From: Oribacterium sp. C9 | Lineage (GTDB): Bacteria; Bacillota; Clostridia; Lachnospirales; Lachnospiraceae | Assembly (NCBI RefSeq): GCF_002007235.1 | Contig: NZ_MUHW01000002.1 | Span: 124,001 to 188,000 of the forward strand | Direction of reading: 5' to 3' | DNA length: 64,000 bases | Shown here: one piece after another, positions 1-9,170 of the stretch | Layout of the letters: the number at the start of each line of letters is the position of its first letter | How positions within the stretch are numbered: the stretch's first letter is position 1 | Notes under the pieces: generated by a model | The model's database searches: none | What the model saw: the letters and a program-made list of their open reading frames with translations, nothing else | What the model was told of the DNA's origin: nothing | Translations under genes and position numbers: made by a program

Positions 1-75
1 CGTCACAAGTGCCGGTAATGTAAAGCTTCTGGCACTGGTTATCTCATCCTTCCGAAAAATCGGATTCAGCCTCAT
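1..75 (-). CDS. ABC transporter permease, N-terminal fragment (runs off window)
   Basis: An open frame starts at ATG 73-75 and is still open at base 1, giving 25 residues that begin MRLNPIFRKDEI. An AGGAGAG ribosome binding site lies about 10 bases upstream of the ATG. The start overlaps the end of the ABC ATPase gene by 32 bases, which is the arrangement expected for a coupled ATPase-permease pair. A basic cytoplasmic N-terminus of this kind is typical of ABC-2 exporter permeases, but no membrane segment is visible before the window ends. The permease assignment is therefore inferred mainly from position. Confidence 0.6.
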   Translation of the reverse strand, partial: MRLNPIFRKDEITSARSFTLPALVT

Positions 76-1015
76 AATAGGTCACTCTCCTTTCTTCTCT
101 GGTTCCGGTCAGCTGAAGGAACAGAGCCTCCAGATTACCCTTCTCTCTGTGAAATCCCCTTACGGGCACTCCTGCCTCTACCAGCCTTTTCAAAAGATTG
201 GATTCATCCTTTTTTGAACCGGTAAAGGTTATGAGAAGATCATTATTTCTGATACTTACAGAACGTACCATACGATCTGTTCTCAGGGCCTGCAATGCAG
301 ACCCCAGACTTCCGGCTATGGAGATAATGATGGGGTTTGAAGCATTGACATGATCGAGCACCTCATCTATCTTTCCCTCCATCACCATATTTCCATGATC
401 TATGATGCCTATATCCGTACAGAGCTCGGATATTTCATTGAGCACATTAGATGATATGATTATGGTCTTACCTGAATCAGCCAGATTTGCTATCATCTGG
501 CGAAATTCAAATCTCGTGTTTGGATCAAGTCCCGCTGTAGGCTCATCCATTATCAGTATCTTTGGATCATGTATCAGAGCTCTTGCCAGACTAAGCTTCT
601 GCTGGGCTCCTGTGTTCAACGAATCCATAAACTGTGTCTGCCTTTCCTGAAGCCCCACCATATTCAGAAGATTCTGTATCCTCCTTTTGGTCTTCTGGTC
701 ATGCATATCATAGCATTCAGCAAAAAAATCCATGTACTCTATGATCCTGAGATTCGGGTAGCTTCCGGTATGATCGGGAACATAGCCTATCCTTTTTTTC
801 AGTCGGCGTACATTGGAACCTGCCTCCATATCATCAACCATCACCGAGCCTTCATCAGGAAATTCCAGTCCGCACATCATCTGTATGGCAGTTGTCTTAC
901 CGGCTCCGTTTGGTCCGACAAAGCCGTAAATTGCTCCATCCTCAATATGCATCGTAAGACCGTCCAGAGCATTCACATGCCCATAGCTCTTTTTAACATT
1001 TTCAAGCGATATCAT
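44..1015 (-). CDS. ABC transporter ATP-binding protein (exporter type)
   Basis: This 323-residue cytoplasmic ATPase should power an ABC-2 type exporter. Walker A (GPNGAGKT) is near residues 34-41, Walker B (ILIMDEP) near 153-159 and the D-loop (AGLDP) directly follows. Two motifs are unusual: the signature reads LNTGAQQK instead of LSGGQ, and the H-switch position reads SSNVLNE, with Asn where His is usual. The C-terminal 100 residues form the accessory domain common in exporter ATPases. Its start overlaps the end of the upstream 884-residue membrane protein gene by 14 bases, and its end overlaps the permease start, so the genes are translationally coupled. The substrate is unknown. Confidence 0.9.
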   Translation of the reverse strand: MISLENVKKSYGHVNALDGLTMHIEDGAIYGFVGPNGAGKTTAIQMMCGLEFPDEGSVMVDDMEAGSNVRRLKKRIGYVPDHTGSYPNLRIIEYMDFFAECYDMHDQKTKRRIQNLLNMVGLQERQTQFMDSLNTGAQQKLSLARALIHDPKILIMDEPTAGLDPNTRFEFRQMIANLADSGKTIIISSNVLNEISELCTDIGIIDHGNMVMEGKIDEVLDHVNASNPIIISIAGSLGSALQALRTDRMVRSVSIRNNDLLITFTGSKKDESNLLKRLVEAGVPVRGFHREKGNLEALFLQLTGTREERRVTYYEAESDFSEG

Positions 1016-3656
1016 CCTGAGCCTCTCTTCCCTCTGCTTTTGATTCCGAAGTCACACTGCCCGCAGAAGGTGCCGTTTCTTCAACCACGACCGTTCCGTA
1101 GGATTCTGCGGAATATGGTCCCACCTCTTCCGAAGCGTCTGTTTCAGCCTGAGTTCCCTCATCATCCAGAAATCCAAGTATCTGATTTATGACCGCAACA
1201 TTTTCCTTTACAGTGACTGTTATCATAGGAAGATATCTTCGCTCATCTATACCTGAGTTCTGCTCTGCCGGTGTGTACTTGACCACGAGAGTATTATCCT
1301 CACCAAGATAAGACGTAAGCTCCGTCCTGTTCAGCACACCGTCTCCTATATCTATAGCATCAAATCCTCCGGTCTGGTTGTTATAGAAACTTAGAGAACC
1401 TCTGAAGGCTCTGATGTTTCCTATCTTATCCTTTGAATCCGGCTCATCTGTGTTTATGCTTTCAATGCTTATGCTCTTTATGTTGTTGCCCTCTCCCAGA
1501 TGATACTCCAGAACTGCAGGCACGACTCCCGACATGGTGTTGTCACTTACGCTATAATTGCCGGACTTCACTTCCGGATCCTTAGCCAGTGCACTGTAAC
1601 TGTACTCATCCCCGACTCTGGTGTTCAGAAGAAGCGAGGAGACCACCATAGTTGCTCCGTAGTTCTCATAACCGGACTGATCTGTAAAGTCAAGTGAAGC
1701 TCCTGTTTCTTCATCCTGGACAAATCCCACAAGCTTCGCATCACTGTAGTAACCTGTCATATAATTTGAAATGTAATATTTAAGGAATCCCAGCTCTGAA
1801 CCGGTAGTCACAGTTTCAGCTATCCTTTGACAATCTCCCACAGGAACATTGATCATTTCCTTACCCGAAAGATCCACAACTTCTCCGGCATCAAGCTTAC
1901 CTATACGGATTACTTTTCCAAATATAAGGATTGCCGCATCCTTGAGAGAATACCGGGATGAATTTGTGAGGCTTCCCTTTATCTCCCCACCTGTATATAC
2001 CATATCTGTGGTGAAATATCCTGAGGTATTGGGGGTTTTTGTGTTCAGCTCGAAATACCTCGCGGTAAAAGGAGAGGTGTTTGCTATAGTGATCTCTGTT
2101 TTATCGCGATAGTTACCAATGGTTGTATGTCCCTTTTCACCATCCATCGCGATCTCCTGTATATCACCGTTATAATCCGAGCCCTTGAGAACCGGATATA
2201 CATAGTACTCCGACTTTACATCAAAGCTGTAGCTCTGGTTGTATGGGGAGCGGAGATTGATGTAATCCGTTTCGTTGATACTGTCTTCGGATACATCCAT
2301 TATCCTTGCGTAAGTCAGGAACGGTCCTGTAAATCTGGTTCCTACTCCCATTACCCAGATAAGTAGTGTTGACAGGATGGTGATGACCATTACGGTTGAA
2401 CGGTATACCCTGATCATCTCATGTGTTCTCAGGTAGAAATAGATCCCGGGTCCTATGAGAAGAACATATGCAAACAGGATGATCACATAGAACATGGGCT
2501 CGGGGATCTTTCTCACATCACTCATATTCATAAGAGACTGAATGTCCCAGTAAAGCCGCAGGCTTCTTTCCGACGCGGCTACAGATAATTTGTCCAGACG
2601 GCTCTGTCCCAATATGGCTGTAAAAAGTCTGTCCACATAGAACACCTGATCCGTGGCATATCTCTGTATATCACAGAAATCATAGCCGCATATGGCGATG
2701 ATACCGGTTCCCTCCGTCACAGTTGACAGGATGGGAACATTGTTCGAGAACATCACCTCTCTTCCGCTGTTAAGGGAAATTGCTGAAGCGGTAAGCGTGA
2801 TCTCATCTCCCTGTTTATCGTCGCCGTCAACCATCTTAACCTGCATAGATGAAGGTGACAGGGCATTTTTTAAATAGCTGTCAAAGTGTGGTGCCAGCGC
2901 CTGATTGCCTCTGGAGCCTGTGCCCAGTACCAGTACGCCTCCCTTTCTGACCCAGTCAAGTATGGTTCTCGCCTCACTGTTTTTCATAAACTCTGCAGGA
3001 TAATCAGAGATCAGAAGAACGTCAAGCTGGTCAAGCTCGCTTTTGTCTCCCGGCAGATTCTTGATATCCAGTGCCACAGTTCTCGTACGGAGTATGCCGT
3101 TATTGATGCCGACACCACTGAGATATGAAAGTGCCTCCGGGCTTTGGGAAATGATGCCAACTATAAGCTCTGCATCAGAGCCTGCAACATCCAGTCCCAC
3201 TCTTCTCGAGCCCATAACCGTCCCGTTATTGTCCTCAGCCGTTACCAGTATCTGATTGACTCCCGAACTCAGTGAAACGATAACCGAAAGATTGTCCTCG
3301 GATTCACCCTCCACAGTTTTCTTGTACTGATATTCATAAACGCTGTTCTCGGATTCCACCATATACACATGGATATAGCCCGAAAATGTCTGCTCACCGG
3401 TATTCTCTATATGCACGTTCAAAGGCAGATATCTTCCTGCCTTTGCGATATTCTGATAACCGTATGTGACCGACAGATCTATAGCATCTGCCCTTGCCGT
3501 CATGGAAAATCCTATGATGAAAAACAGACTCAGAAAAAGCATAAGGGCTTTCTCCGCCCTTATCCTGAAAAAAACACCTGATTTTTTTCCGTCATCCTCT
3601 TCTACCAGGATGCTTACGCTGTTCTTCATTTCTGGATTCAATATTTCTGGACTCAA
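1002..3656 (-). CDS. Large membrane-anchored extracytoplasmic protein linked to the ABC exporter
   Basis: I do not recognise a named family for this 884-residue protein. A hydrophobic segment at about 36-55, ending ARADA, could be a signal peptide or membrane anchor. A beta-rich region follows (LPLNVHIENTG suggests a CARDB-like fold). Around 200-260 comes a glutamine-amidotransferase-like stretch (LDVLLISDYP, GGVLVLGTGS). Two adjacent TM segments lie near 388-410 and 420-437, followed by a second large outside domain. The tail is acidic and Ser/Glu/Ala-rich. The listed start overlaps the histidine kinase gene by 65 bases. Later in-frame ATGs at 3629 and near 3542 are alternatives, the latter with GGAG upstream. 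Operon position suggests it works with the ABC exporter, perhaps as a sensor or periplasmic partner. Confidence 0.75.
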   Translation of the reverse strand: MSPEILNPEMKNSVSILVEEDDGKKSGVFFRIRAEKALMLFLSLFFIIGFSMTARADAIDLSVTYGYQNIAKAGRYLPLNVHIENTGEQTFSGYIHVYMVESENSVYEYQYKKTVEGESEDNLSVIVSLSSGVNQILVTAEDNNGTVMGSRRVGLDVAGSDAELIVGIISQSPEALSYLSGVGINNGILRTRTVALDIKNLPGDKSELDQLDVLLISDYPAEFMKNSEARTILDWVRKGGVLVLGTGSRGNQALAPHFDSYLKNALSPSSMQVKMVDGDDKQGDEITLTASAISLNSGREVMFSNNVPILSTVTEGTGIIAICGYDFCDIQRYATDQVFYVDRLFTAILGQSRLDKLSVAASERSLRLYWDIQSLMNMSDVRKIPEPMFYVIILFAYVLLIGPGIYFYLRTHEMIRVYRSTVMVITILSTLLIWVMGVGTRFTGPFLTYARIMDVSEDSINETDYINLRSPYNQSYSFDVKSEYYVYPVLKGSDYNGDIQEIAMDGEKGHTTIGNYRDKTEITIANTSPFTARYFELNTKTPNTSGYFTTDMVYTGGEIKGSLTNSSRYSLKDAAILIFGKVIRIGKLDAGEVVDLSGKEMINVPVGDCQRIAETVTTGSELGFLKYYISNYMTGYYSDAKLVGFVQDEETGASLDFTDQSGYENYGATMVVSSLLLNTRVGDEYSYSALAKDPEVKSGNYSVSDNTMSGVVPAVLEYHLGEGNNIKSISIESINTDEPDSKDKIGNIRAFRGSLSFYNNQTGGFDAIDIGDGVLNRTELTSYLGEDNTLVVKYTPAEQNSGIDERRYLPMITVTVKENVAVINQILGFLDDEGTQAETDASEEVGPYSAESYGTVVVEETAPSAGSVTSESKAEGREAQDDIA

Positions 3657-4851
3657 AATTCTCTATTCCTTCCTCAAAATGAATCTTTAATTTCACTGAA
3701 AAAACAGTACCCGAAAGATCTGAAGATACTGAAACCACTCCATGATGCATGTCGGTAATGTTTTTAACTATAGCCAGTCCGAGTCCCGTTCCTCCAGGAC
3801 CGTTCTGTGTGGTACGACTGTGATCCGTTCTGTAAAATCTGTCAAAAATAAGAGGCAGTTCCTTTTCAGGAATCACATAGCCGTAATTAACTATCTTTAT
3901 TGTCACTATCTCCTTGTCAGCACGAAGGTTAACCTTGACCCTCTTACCTTCTTTGCCGTATTTGATGGCATTGTTTATCAGGTTGTCAAAAAGCCTTGCA
4001 AGAAGATCTCCGTCCGCATCTATGATCTGCGATTTTGTATTTGAAACATAGTCATAACTGAGCCCGTTGTTAACGAAGTTCGGATAGCTCTCCTCCAAAA
4101 GTTGCGCAAGGAGCTTGACGATATCAACCTTGGCGATGTTGAGATTTACCTTACCGTAGGAAAGCTTTGTGAACCCGAAAAGCTCCTCTATGAGCTTCTG
4201 AAGTCTTTCCGACTTGTTATATGCGATATCCAGATATTTCTGCTGCATCTCGGGTGACAGGTTTCGATTTTTCCTGAGAAGATCGAGATACCCGATAATA
4301 GACGTAAGTGGTGTTCTCAGGTCATGAGCGACATTAGTTATGAGATCAGTCTTTGACTGCTCCGAATTTCTCTCCTTTTCTATGAGCTCCTGGATGTCCT
4401 TCTCCATGCGGTTAATGTTTTCTGCGATCTCAGTCAGCTCACCTTCTCCAACTACATCAAGCTTTGTACTAAGGTCTCCCTCAGAGATCTGCTGAACTGC
4501 ACTGGCGATGGTCTCTATATCTCTGGCTGTTTTTCTCTGGGTCATCAAAAAAATAAAAGAGAAAAGTATTATCCCCAGCAGAACAAAAAGAAGAACGCTT
4601 ATGGTCGATCCAAAAGCAAATCTCTGGACAGCAGAGCTGTTATTACCGGTCTGATAGAGAAAGCTGGTGATCGCCGTAATGTTCGTGATCAGGAACACCT
4701 CCACCACCGAGGTAATGACCGCAGCTACAGCTATGTTTGCAATTAGCTGTAGCATATATCCGCGTCCGGTACTGTTTATCTGATTGTCATTCTGTTTCTT
4801 TTCGTTATCCAATGTTCTTAACCTTATATCAAAAATAGCCGGAAGAAACAC
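3592..4851 (-). CDS. Sensor histidine kinase, VanS-like
   Basis: This 419-residue membrane kinase phosphorylates the adjacent response regulator. TM1 lies at about 34-58 and TM2 at 83-104, with only a short outside loop. HAMP spans about 105-155. The H-box VAHDLRTPLTS carries the phospho-His near residue 176. The N-box (DNLINNAIKYG), F-box (IFDRFYR) and G2 box (GGTGLGLAI) are intact. The small sensing loop suggests that the signal is read in the membrane or by a partner, possibly the large membrane protein encoded next. The start is a GTG with GGAGG rather far upstream (about 18 bases). No other good in-frame start is visible after the regulator's stop, so the start is moderately certain. Confidence 0.9.
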   Translation of the reverse strand: MFLPAIFDIRLRTLDNEKKQNDNQINSTGRGYMLQLIANIAVAAVITSVVEVFLITNITAITSFLYQTGNNSSAVQRFAFGSTISVLLFVLLGIILFSFIFLMTQRKTARDIETIASAVQQISEGDLSTKLDVVGEGELTEIAENINRMEKDIQELIEKERNSEQSKTDLITNVAHDLRTPLTSIIGYLDLLRKNRNLSPEMQQKYLDIAYNKSERLQKLIEELFGFTKLSYGKVNLNIAKVDIVKLLAQLLEESYPNFVNNGLSYDYVSNTKSQIIDADGDLLARLFDNLINNAIKYGKEGKRVKVNLRADKEIVTIKIVNYGYVIPEKELPLIFDRFYRTDHSRTTQNGPGGTGLGLAIVKNITDMHHGVVSVSSDLSGTVFSVKLKIHFEEGIENFESRNIESRNEEQRKHPGRRG

Positions 4852-4884
4852 TGCATTAACTGTAGCGCAACCTCCGGCATAATT

Positions 4885-5586
4885 TTATTTTTCAATCTTA
4901 TATCCAACGCCCCAAACGGTTGTTATTATCTTGTTTTCTCTGCTGTCTTCCTTCATCTTTCCACGCAGACGACGTATGTGGACCATAACCGTGTTGTTGG
5001 CTTCGTACACCTTCTCGTTCCAGACCTTCTCGAAGATCTCATCTGTAGAGAATACCTTACCGGGATGTGAAGCCAAAAGGAACAGAATGTCAAACTCGAT
5101 AGGTGTGAGCTTGATATCCTCACCATCTATAACGACCTTATGATTATCCTTGTTGATAGTCATGTTGCGGATGGTGATCTCATTGTTCGTAAACTGATTT
5201 GCAGCGTTCGGATTCAACTGTGTATAGCGGCGAAGCTGTGACTTCACACGTGCAGTAAGCTCCAAAGGATTAAACGGCTTTGTAACATAATCATCAGCTC
5301 CTCCGGTGAGGCCCACGATCTTATCGAGATCTGTGGACTTGGCAGAAAGCATGATCACAGGAATGTTAGACTTCTCACGGATCTTCTTACACATCTCAAG
5401 TCCGTTCATCCCGGGCATCATTATATCAAGGAGCACAAGATGGATCTCCTGCTCATCAAGGATCCTCAATCCATCCTCGGCATTGTAGGCTTTGAACACC
5501 TTATAGCCATCACTTACCAGATAGATCTCAACAAGCTCGGCAATCTCCTTTTCATCATCTACTACAAGAATATTAATCTGTGGCAT
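4885..5586 (-). CDS. OmpR/VanR-family response regulator
   Basis: This 233-residue DNA-binding regulator has a receiver domain at 1-120. The acidic pocket is DD at 10-11, the phospho-acceptor is Asp54 (LLDIMMPG), and Ser/Thr and Lys switch residues follow (MLSAKS, TKPF). A winged-helix output domain covers about 135-233, ending with the GVGYKIEK signature of OmpR-type wings. The ribosome binding site AAGGAG is 5 bases before the ATG. It sits 33 bases ahead of the kinase gene and is the first gene of the regulator-kinase-membrane protein-ABC unit. Control of the downstream ABC exporter is likely but inferred from position. Confidence 0.93.
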   Translation of the reverse strand: MPQINILVVDDEKEIAELVEIYLVSDGYKVFKAYNAEDGLRILDEQEIHLVLLDIMMPGMNGLEMCKKIREKSNIPVIMLSAKSTDLDKIVGLTGGADDYVTKPFNPLELTARVKSQLRRYTQLNPNAANQFTNNEITIRNMTINKDNHKVVIDGEDIKLTPIEFDILFLLASHPGKVFSTDEIFEKVWNEKVYEANNTVMVHIRRLRGKMKEDSRENKIITTVWGVGYKIEK

Positions 5587-5669
5587 AACTACTCCTTTTC
5601 ACACTATTGTCTTTAACCCCGGAACGCTGAATGCTTCCTGAGCCCTTTGTTCAAACACGGAACAGGCTT

Positions 5670-7889
5670 TCAGTCACCTATATCCTTATGCCCCCTGGGT
5701 ATGAACATCTTTTTTTCTGCATCCTTTGCCTTCGTAAGCTTTTTGGTCTGTTTCAATGCTTCTTCACACTGGATGATCTGAGAATTGATCTGCTTCCTGC
5801 CTCTCAGGTCAGCATGATGATACTCTCCGTTCTCATCCATCACAGAAGCCTTTACATTGTCCGCAAGCTCCAGATCCAGTATATGCTGGAGCCTCTTACG
5901 GATATCTGCATCATGTACCGGGAACACTATCTCTATACGGCGGTCCAGATTTCTGGGCATCCAGTCTGCACTTCCCAGATAATACTCCGGTTCTCCACCG
6001 TTTTCAAATCTGAATATGCGGGCATGCTCTAGGAAATATCCAACTATGGATCTCACCTGTATGTTCTCACTGAGCTTAGGTATGCCGGCTCTCAGACAGC
6101 ATATACCTCTTACTATAAGATCGATCTGTACTCCAGCCTGACTGGCTTCATACAGGGTGCCTATGACCTCTGGATCGCATAATGAGTTCATCTTAGCTGT
6201 TATTTTAGCAGGTACGCCTTTCTTTGCGTTCTCTATTTCCTTACGGATTTTTTTCAAAACCCACTTTCTGAGCCATAACGGAGCCAGTATAAGCTCTTTC
6301 CAGTTCTCAGGCTCGGAATATCCGGAGATCATATTGAAGAAATTGGTCGCATCCTCACCGAACTCAGGTTCACAGGTAAAGATACCGAGATCGGTATACT
6401 GCTTGGCTGTGCTGTCATTGTAATTTCCGGTAGCGAGATGTACATATCTCCTGATACCGTCAGCCTCATTACGGATAACGAGCGCAATCTTACTGTGAGT
6501 CTTCAGACCCACAAGTCCGTATATCACATGGCAGCCCGCCTTCTCGAGACGCTCTGCCCACTGAATGTTGTTTTCCTCATCAAAACGCGCCTTCAGTTCC
6601 ACAAGAACAGTAACGTCCTTACCGTTTATGGCCGCCTCCTCCAGCGCCTTTACTATAGGAGAATTACCGGAAACTCTATATAGAGTTATTTTTATGGCAA
6701 GAGTCTCAGGATCCCTCGAAGCGTCCTTTATCAGTCTCACAACCGGATCAAAGGTCTCATAAGGAACCGTTTCAAAGATATCCTTTCTGCGAATACATTC
6801 AAAGATGGAACCGCCATCATGAAGAGCCGGTACCGGCTGAGGCACATAATCAGGGGTTTTCAGATAATCAAAGCCCTCCATCTTATACATCTTCATGAGG
6901 AAGGTAAGATCCAAAGGACCGTTTATACGATAGACATCCTCCTTGTTCTCTATACCAAGCTCCTTACGAAGGACCTTCAGAAGCCGCTTATCCATGGTAT
7001 CCTCAACCTCAAGTCTGACTACCTCTCCCCATCGGCGCTGTTTAAGCTGCTTCTTTATCTCTTCCAGAAGATCCGTTGCCTCTTCCTCATCTATACTAAG
7101 GTCAGCATTACGCATGATCCTGAAGATATGGGTGGAAACTATCTCATAGTTGGCAAACAGAAGCCCCATGTTCCGCTCTATGATCTCTTCAAGCAGAATG
7201 ACCACTCTCTGGGTCTTTCCGCTTTCCAATGCTTCAGTCGGAAGCTCAACTATACGGGGAAGTGTGTTGGGAACCTGCACCATGGCAAATTCGATATTGC
7301 TCTGAGGCATATCCAGTCCGGCTGCCTTTTTATGTTTCTTGCTGACTATGCTTTTTCCCTTTATCTTTTTGGGTTTTACAAGCGCTGCTATGTTCAGCGT
7401 TCTGTTCAGAACCAGTGGAAACGGTCTTCCTGAATCGACCGCAAAGGGAGTGAGCACAGGATAAACATTGTTTTTGAAATACTCATCAACAAATTTCGCC
7501 TCTTCCTCTGTCAGCTTTTCATGTTCTGATATAACATATAATCCCTGATTCCTTAGGGATGGAAGTATTGATCTGTTGTAGGTGGAATACTGCAGATTCA
7601 TGAAGCTGTGGGTCTTCTCCGATATGGCTGCAAGCTGCTGCTGAGGGGTCATGCCGGCTATATCCTTTTTCTGATATCCGGCATTTACCTGATCCTTCAG
7701 AGAGGCAACTCTTACGGTGAAAAACTCATCCAGGTTGGAGGCCGTAATACTCAGAAATTTAAGTCTCTCAAACAAGGGCTCGCTATGATCCCTCGCCTCG
7801 TAAAGGCAACGGGCATCAAAATCAAGCCAGCTGAGCTCCCGGTTTGTAAAATTCACCGGATCAAAAACATTCTTTATATTTACTGTCAT
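5670..7889 (-). CDS. ppk1: Polyphosphate kinase 1
   Basis: This enzyme transfers the ATP gamma-phosphate to inorganic polyphosphate, reversibly. The family N-terminus is clear (NRELSWLDFDARCL), and the two phospholipase-D-like catalytic domains carry the conserved histidines in YVHLATGNYN and LEHARIFRF. The start at ATG 7889 is chosen because AGGAGG lies 6 bases upstream; a longer frame reaching 7934 adds 15 residues outside the family. The protein is then 739 residues, slightly longer than usual because of a basic C-terminal tail (KQTKKLTKAKDAEKK). It is 83 bases upstream of the response regulator gene with no clear terminator between, so some co-transcription is possible. Confidence 0.95.
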   Translation of the reverse strand: MTVNIKNVFDPVNFTNRELSWLDFDARCLYEARDHSEPLFERLKFLSITASNLDEFFTVRVASLKDQVNAGYQKKDIAGMTPQQQLAAISEKTHSFMNLQYSTYNRSILPSLRNQGLYVISEHEKLTEEEAKFVDEYFKNNVYPVLTPFAVDSGRPFPLVLNRTLNIAALVKPKKIKGKSIVSKKHKKAAGLDMPQSNIEFAMVQVPNTLPRIVELPTEALESGKTQRVVILLEEIIERNMGLLFANYEIVSTHIFRIMRNADLSIDEEEATDLLEEIKKQLKQRRWGEVVRLEVEDTMDKRLLKVLRKELGIENKEDVYRINGPLDLTFLMKMYKMEGFDYLKTPDYVPQPVPALHDGGSIFECIRRKDIFETVPYETFDPVVRLIKDASRDPETLAIKITLYRVSGNSPIVKALEEAAINGKDVTVLVELKARFDEENNIQWAERLEKAGCHVIYGLVGLKTHSKIALVIRNEADGIRRYVHLATGNYNDSTAKQYTDLGIFTCEPEFGEDATNFFNMISGYSEPENWKELILAPLWLRKWVLKKIRKEIENAKKGVPAKITAKMNSLCDPEVIGTLYEASQAGVQIDLIVRGICCLRAGIPKLSENIQVRSIVGYFLEHARIFRFENGGEPEYYLGSADWMPRNLDRRIEIVFPVHDADIRKRLQHILDLELADNVKASVMDENGEYHHADLRGRKQINSQIIQCEEALKQTKKLTKAKDAEKKMFIPRGHKDIGD

Positions 7890-8003
7890 AGCCTTCCTCC
7901 TGTAGAACGTCGTTCCATGCAAATCACGTGACATAAGAGATGACGCTACACGGTCATACCCTCACACGACCCAAGCAGTAAGATTTTTCTTCGACTATAT
8001 AGT

Positions 8004-9146
8004 TCAATAATTCCCAAGGATTGAAAGTTCGGTCACCTGATCCCCCATGCCTGAAAGAGCATTGATGACATTTGGCATATCGAGTCTTCCCTCTATATCC
8101 ACAAAGAAACGATACTCGAAGGGACGCTCCGGAACCGGCCGGGAAGAGATCATGGTCATATTTACATCATTAAAGATGAAGTTCCCCAGAATATTGTACA
8201 GAGCTCCGGGACGGTGGGCTGTTTCGAAGCAAAGACTTATCTTTTTTGCATTTTCCGTATAAGTCTTTTCCCTTCCGATGATGATGAATCTCGTGGTATT
8301 AGTCTTCTCCTTGTTCACAGATTTCTGAAGTATCTGAAGACCATACAGCTCTGCTGATTCCTCCGATGCAAGAGCCGCGATACTTCTGTCGCCTCTGTCC
8401 TTAACGAACTTAGCTGCAACTGCTGTGTTAGCCATGGCAACTGCTGTGATCTCAGGATGCTCCTCAAAGAAGCCACTGCACTGTCCAATGGCCTGAGGAT
8501 GAGAGTAAACCGCTTTTATCCCATCAATTTCCGCACCCTCTACACTCATAAGTGCATGCTCCACCTTGAGATCCACTTCCTCTATTATAGCAAGTTCCGG
8601 ATATTTTATCAGCAGGTCAAAGTTATCTGACACAACTCCATGGCTGGAATTCTCTATAGGAAGGACAGCGTAATCAGCCTTTCCCTCCTTCACCATATCT
8701 GCCGCATCCTTCCAGGTCTTTACATTGGTAAGATCTGCATCCTTTCCGAAGCACTGTCTGGCAGCAATATGAGCATAAGCCCCTTCCACGCCCTGATATA
8801 CTGCACGTTTTCCAAGCTTGGTTCTCGCATCTATCTTCTCATAACCGGTATCATAGCTTTTTCCATGTTCTGACAGGATACGGAGCTGGAGTCTCCTGGA
8901 AATGGTCATCATCTGCCGGTACAGCTCTCTTATTGCCTTCTTGTCAAAGTCACTTTCAAGATATGATGCAACTGTATCCAGCTTCTCTTCTTCTCTTGCC
9001 GGATCGAAGACCGCCTTTCCGCTTTTGATCTTTGTTTCCGCAACCAAAGCACAAAGATCCATACGCTTCTTGTATAACGCGGTGATCTCCTTATCTATAA
9101 CATCCAACTGGTCTCTTATTTCAAGTAAGGTCTGTGTGTTTTCCAT
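8004..9146 (-). CDS. pheA: Bifunctional chorismate mutase / prephenate dehydratase
   Basis: This 380-residue cytoplasmic enzyme converts chorismate to prephenate and then phenylpyruvate, for phenylalanine synthesis. An AroQ-type chorismate mutase domain covers about 1-90 (LDVIDKEITALYKKRM). The prephenate dehydratase domain covers about 113-290 with the TTRF motif. A C-terminal ACT domain with the GALY motif follows. In the ACT domain, the usual ESRP motif of the phenylalanine site reads SSRP. The ribosome binding site GAGAGG precedes the ATG. The gene lies 24 bases downstream of the plsC-like gene, in the same orientation. Confidence 0.94.
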   Translation of the reverse strand: MENTQTLLEIRDQLDVIDKEITALYKKRMDLCALVAETKIKSGKAVFDPAREEEKLDTVASYLESDFDKKAIRELYRQMMTISRRLQLRILSEHGKSYDTGYEKIDARTKLGKRAVYQGVEGAYAHIAARQCFGKDADLTNVKTWKDAADMVKEGKADYAVLPIENSSHGVVSDNFDLLIKYPELAIIEEVDLKVEHALMSVEGAEIDGIKAVYSHPQAIGQCSGFFEEHPEITAVAMANTAVAAKFVKDRGDRSIAALASEESAELYGLQILQKSVNKEKTNTTRFIIIGREKTYTENAKKISLCFETAHRPGALYNILGNFIFNDVNMTMISSRPVPERPFEYRFFVDIEGRLDMPNVINALSGMGDQVTELSILGNY

Positions 9147-9170
9147 CCTAAGGGGTCCTCTCTTTTAGGT

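Noticed and set aside
569-1192. 207-codon plus-strand open frame
   Set aside because: It is antisense to the ABC ATPase and the large membrane protein gene, with a composition typical of a shadow frame.
3592-4851. Kinase G1 box reading NYGYVI as a sign of an inactive kinase
   Set aside because: VanS-like kinases often have N-x-G at this site and the N, F and G2 boxes are intact, so inactivity is not supported.
6819-7433. 204-codon plus-strand open frame
   Set aside because: It lies wholly antisense to ppk1, has no ribosome binding site and shows no recognisable domain.
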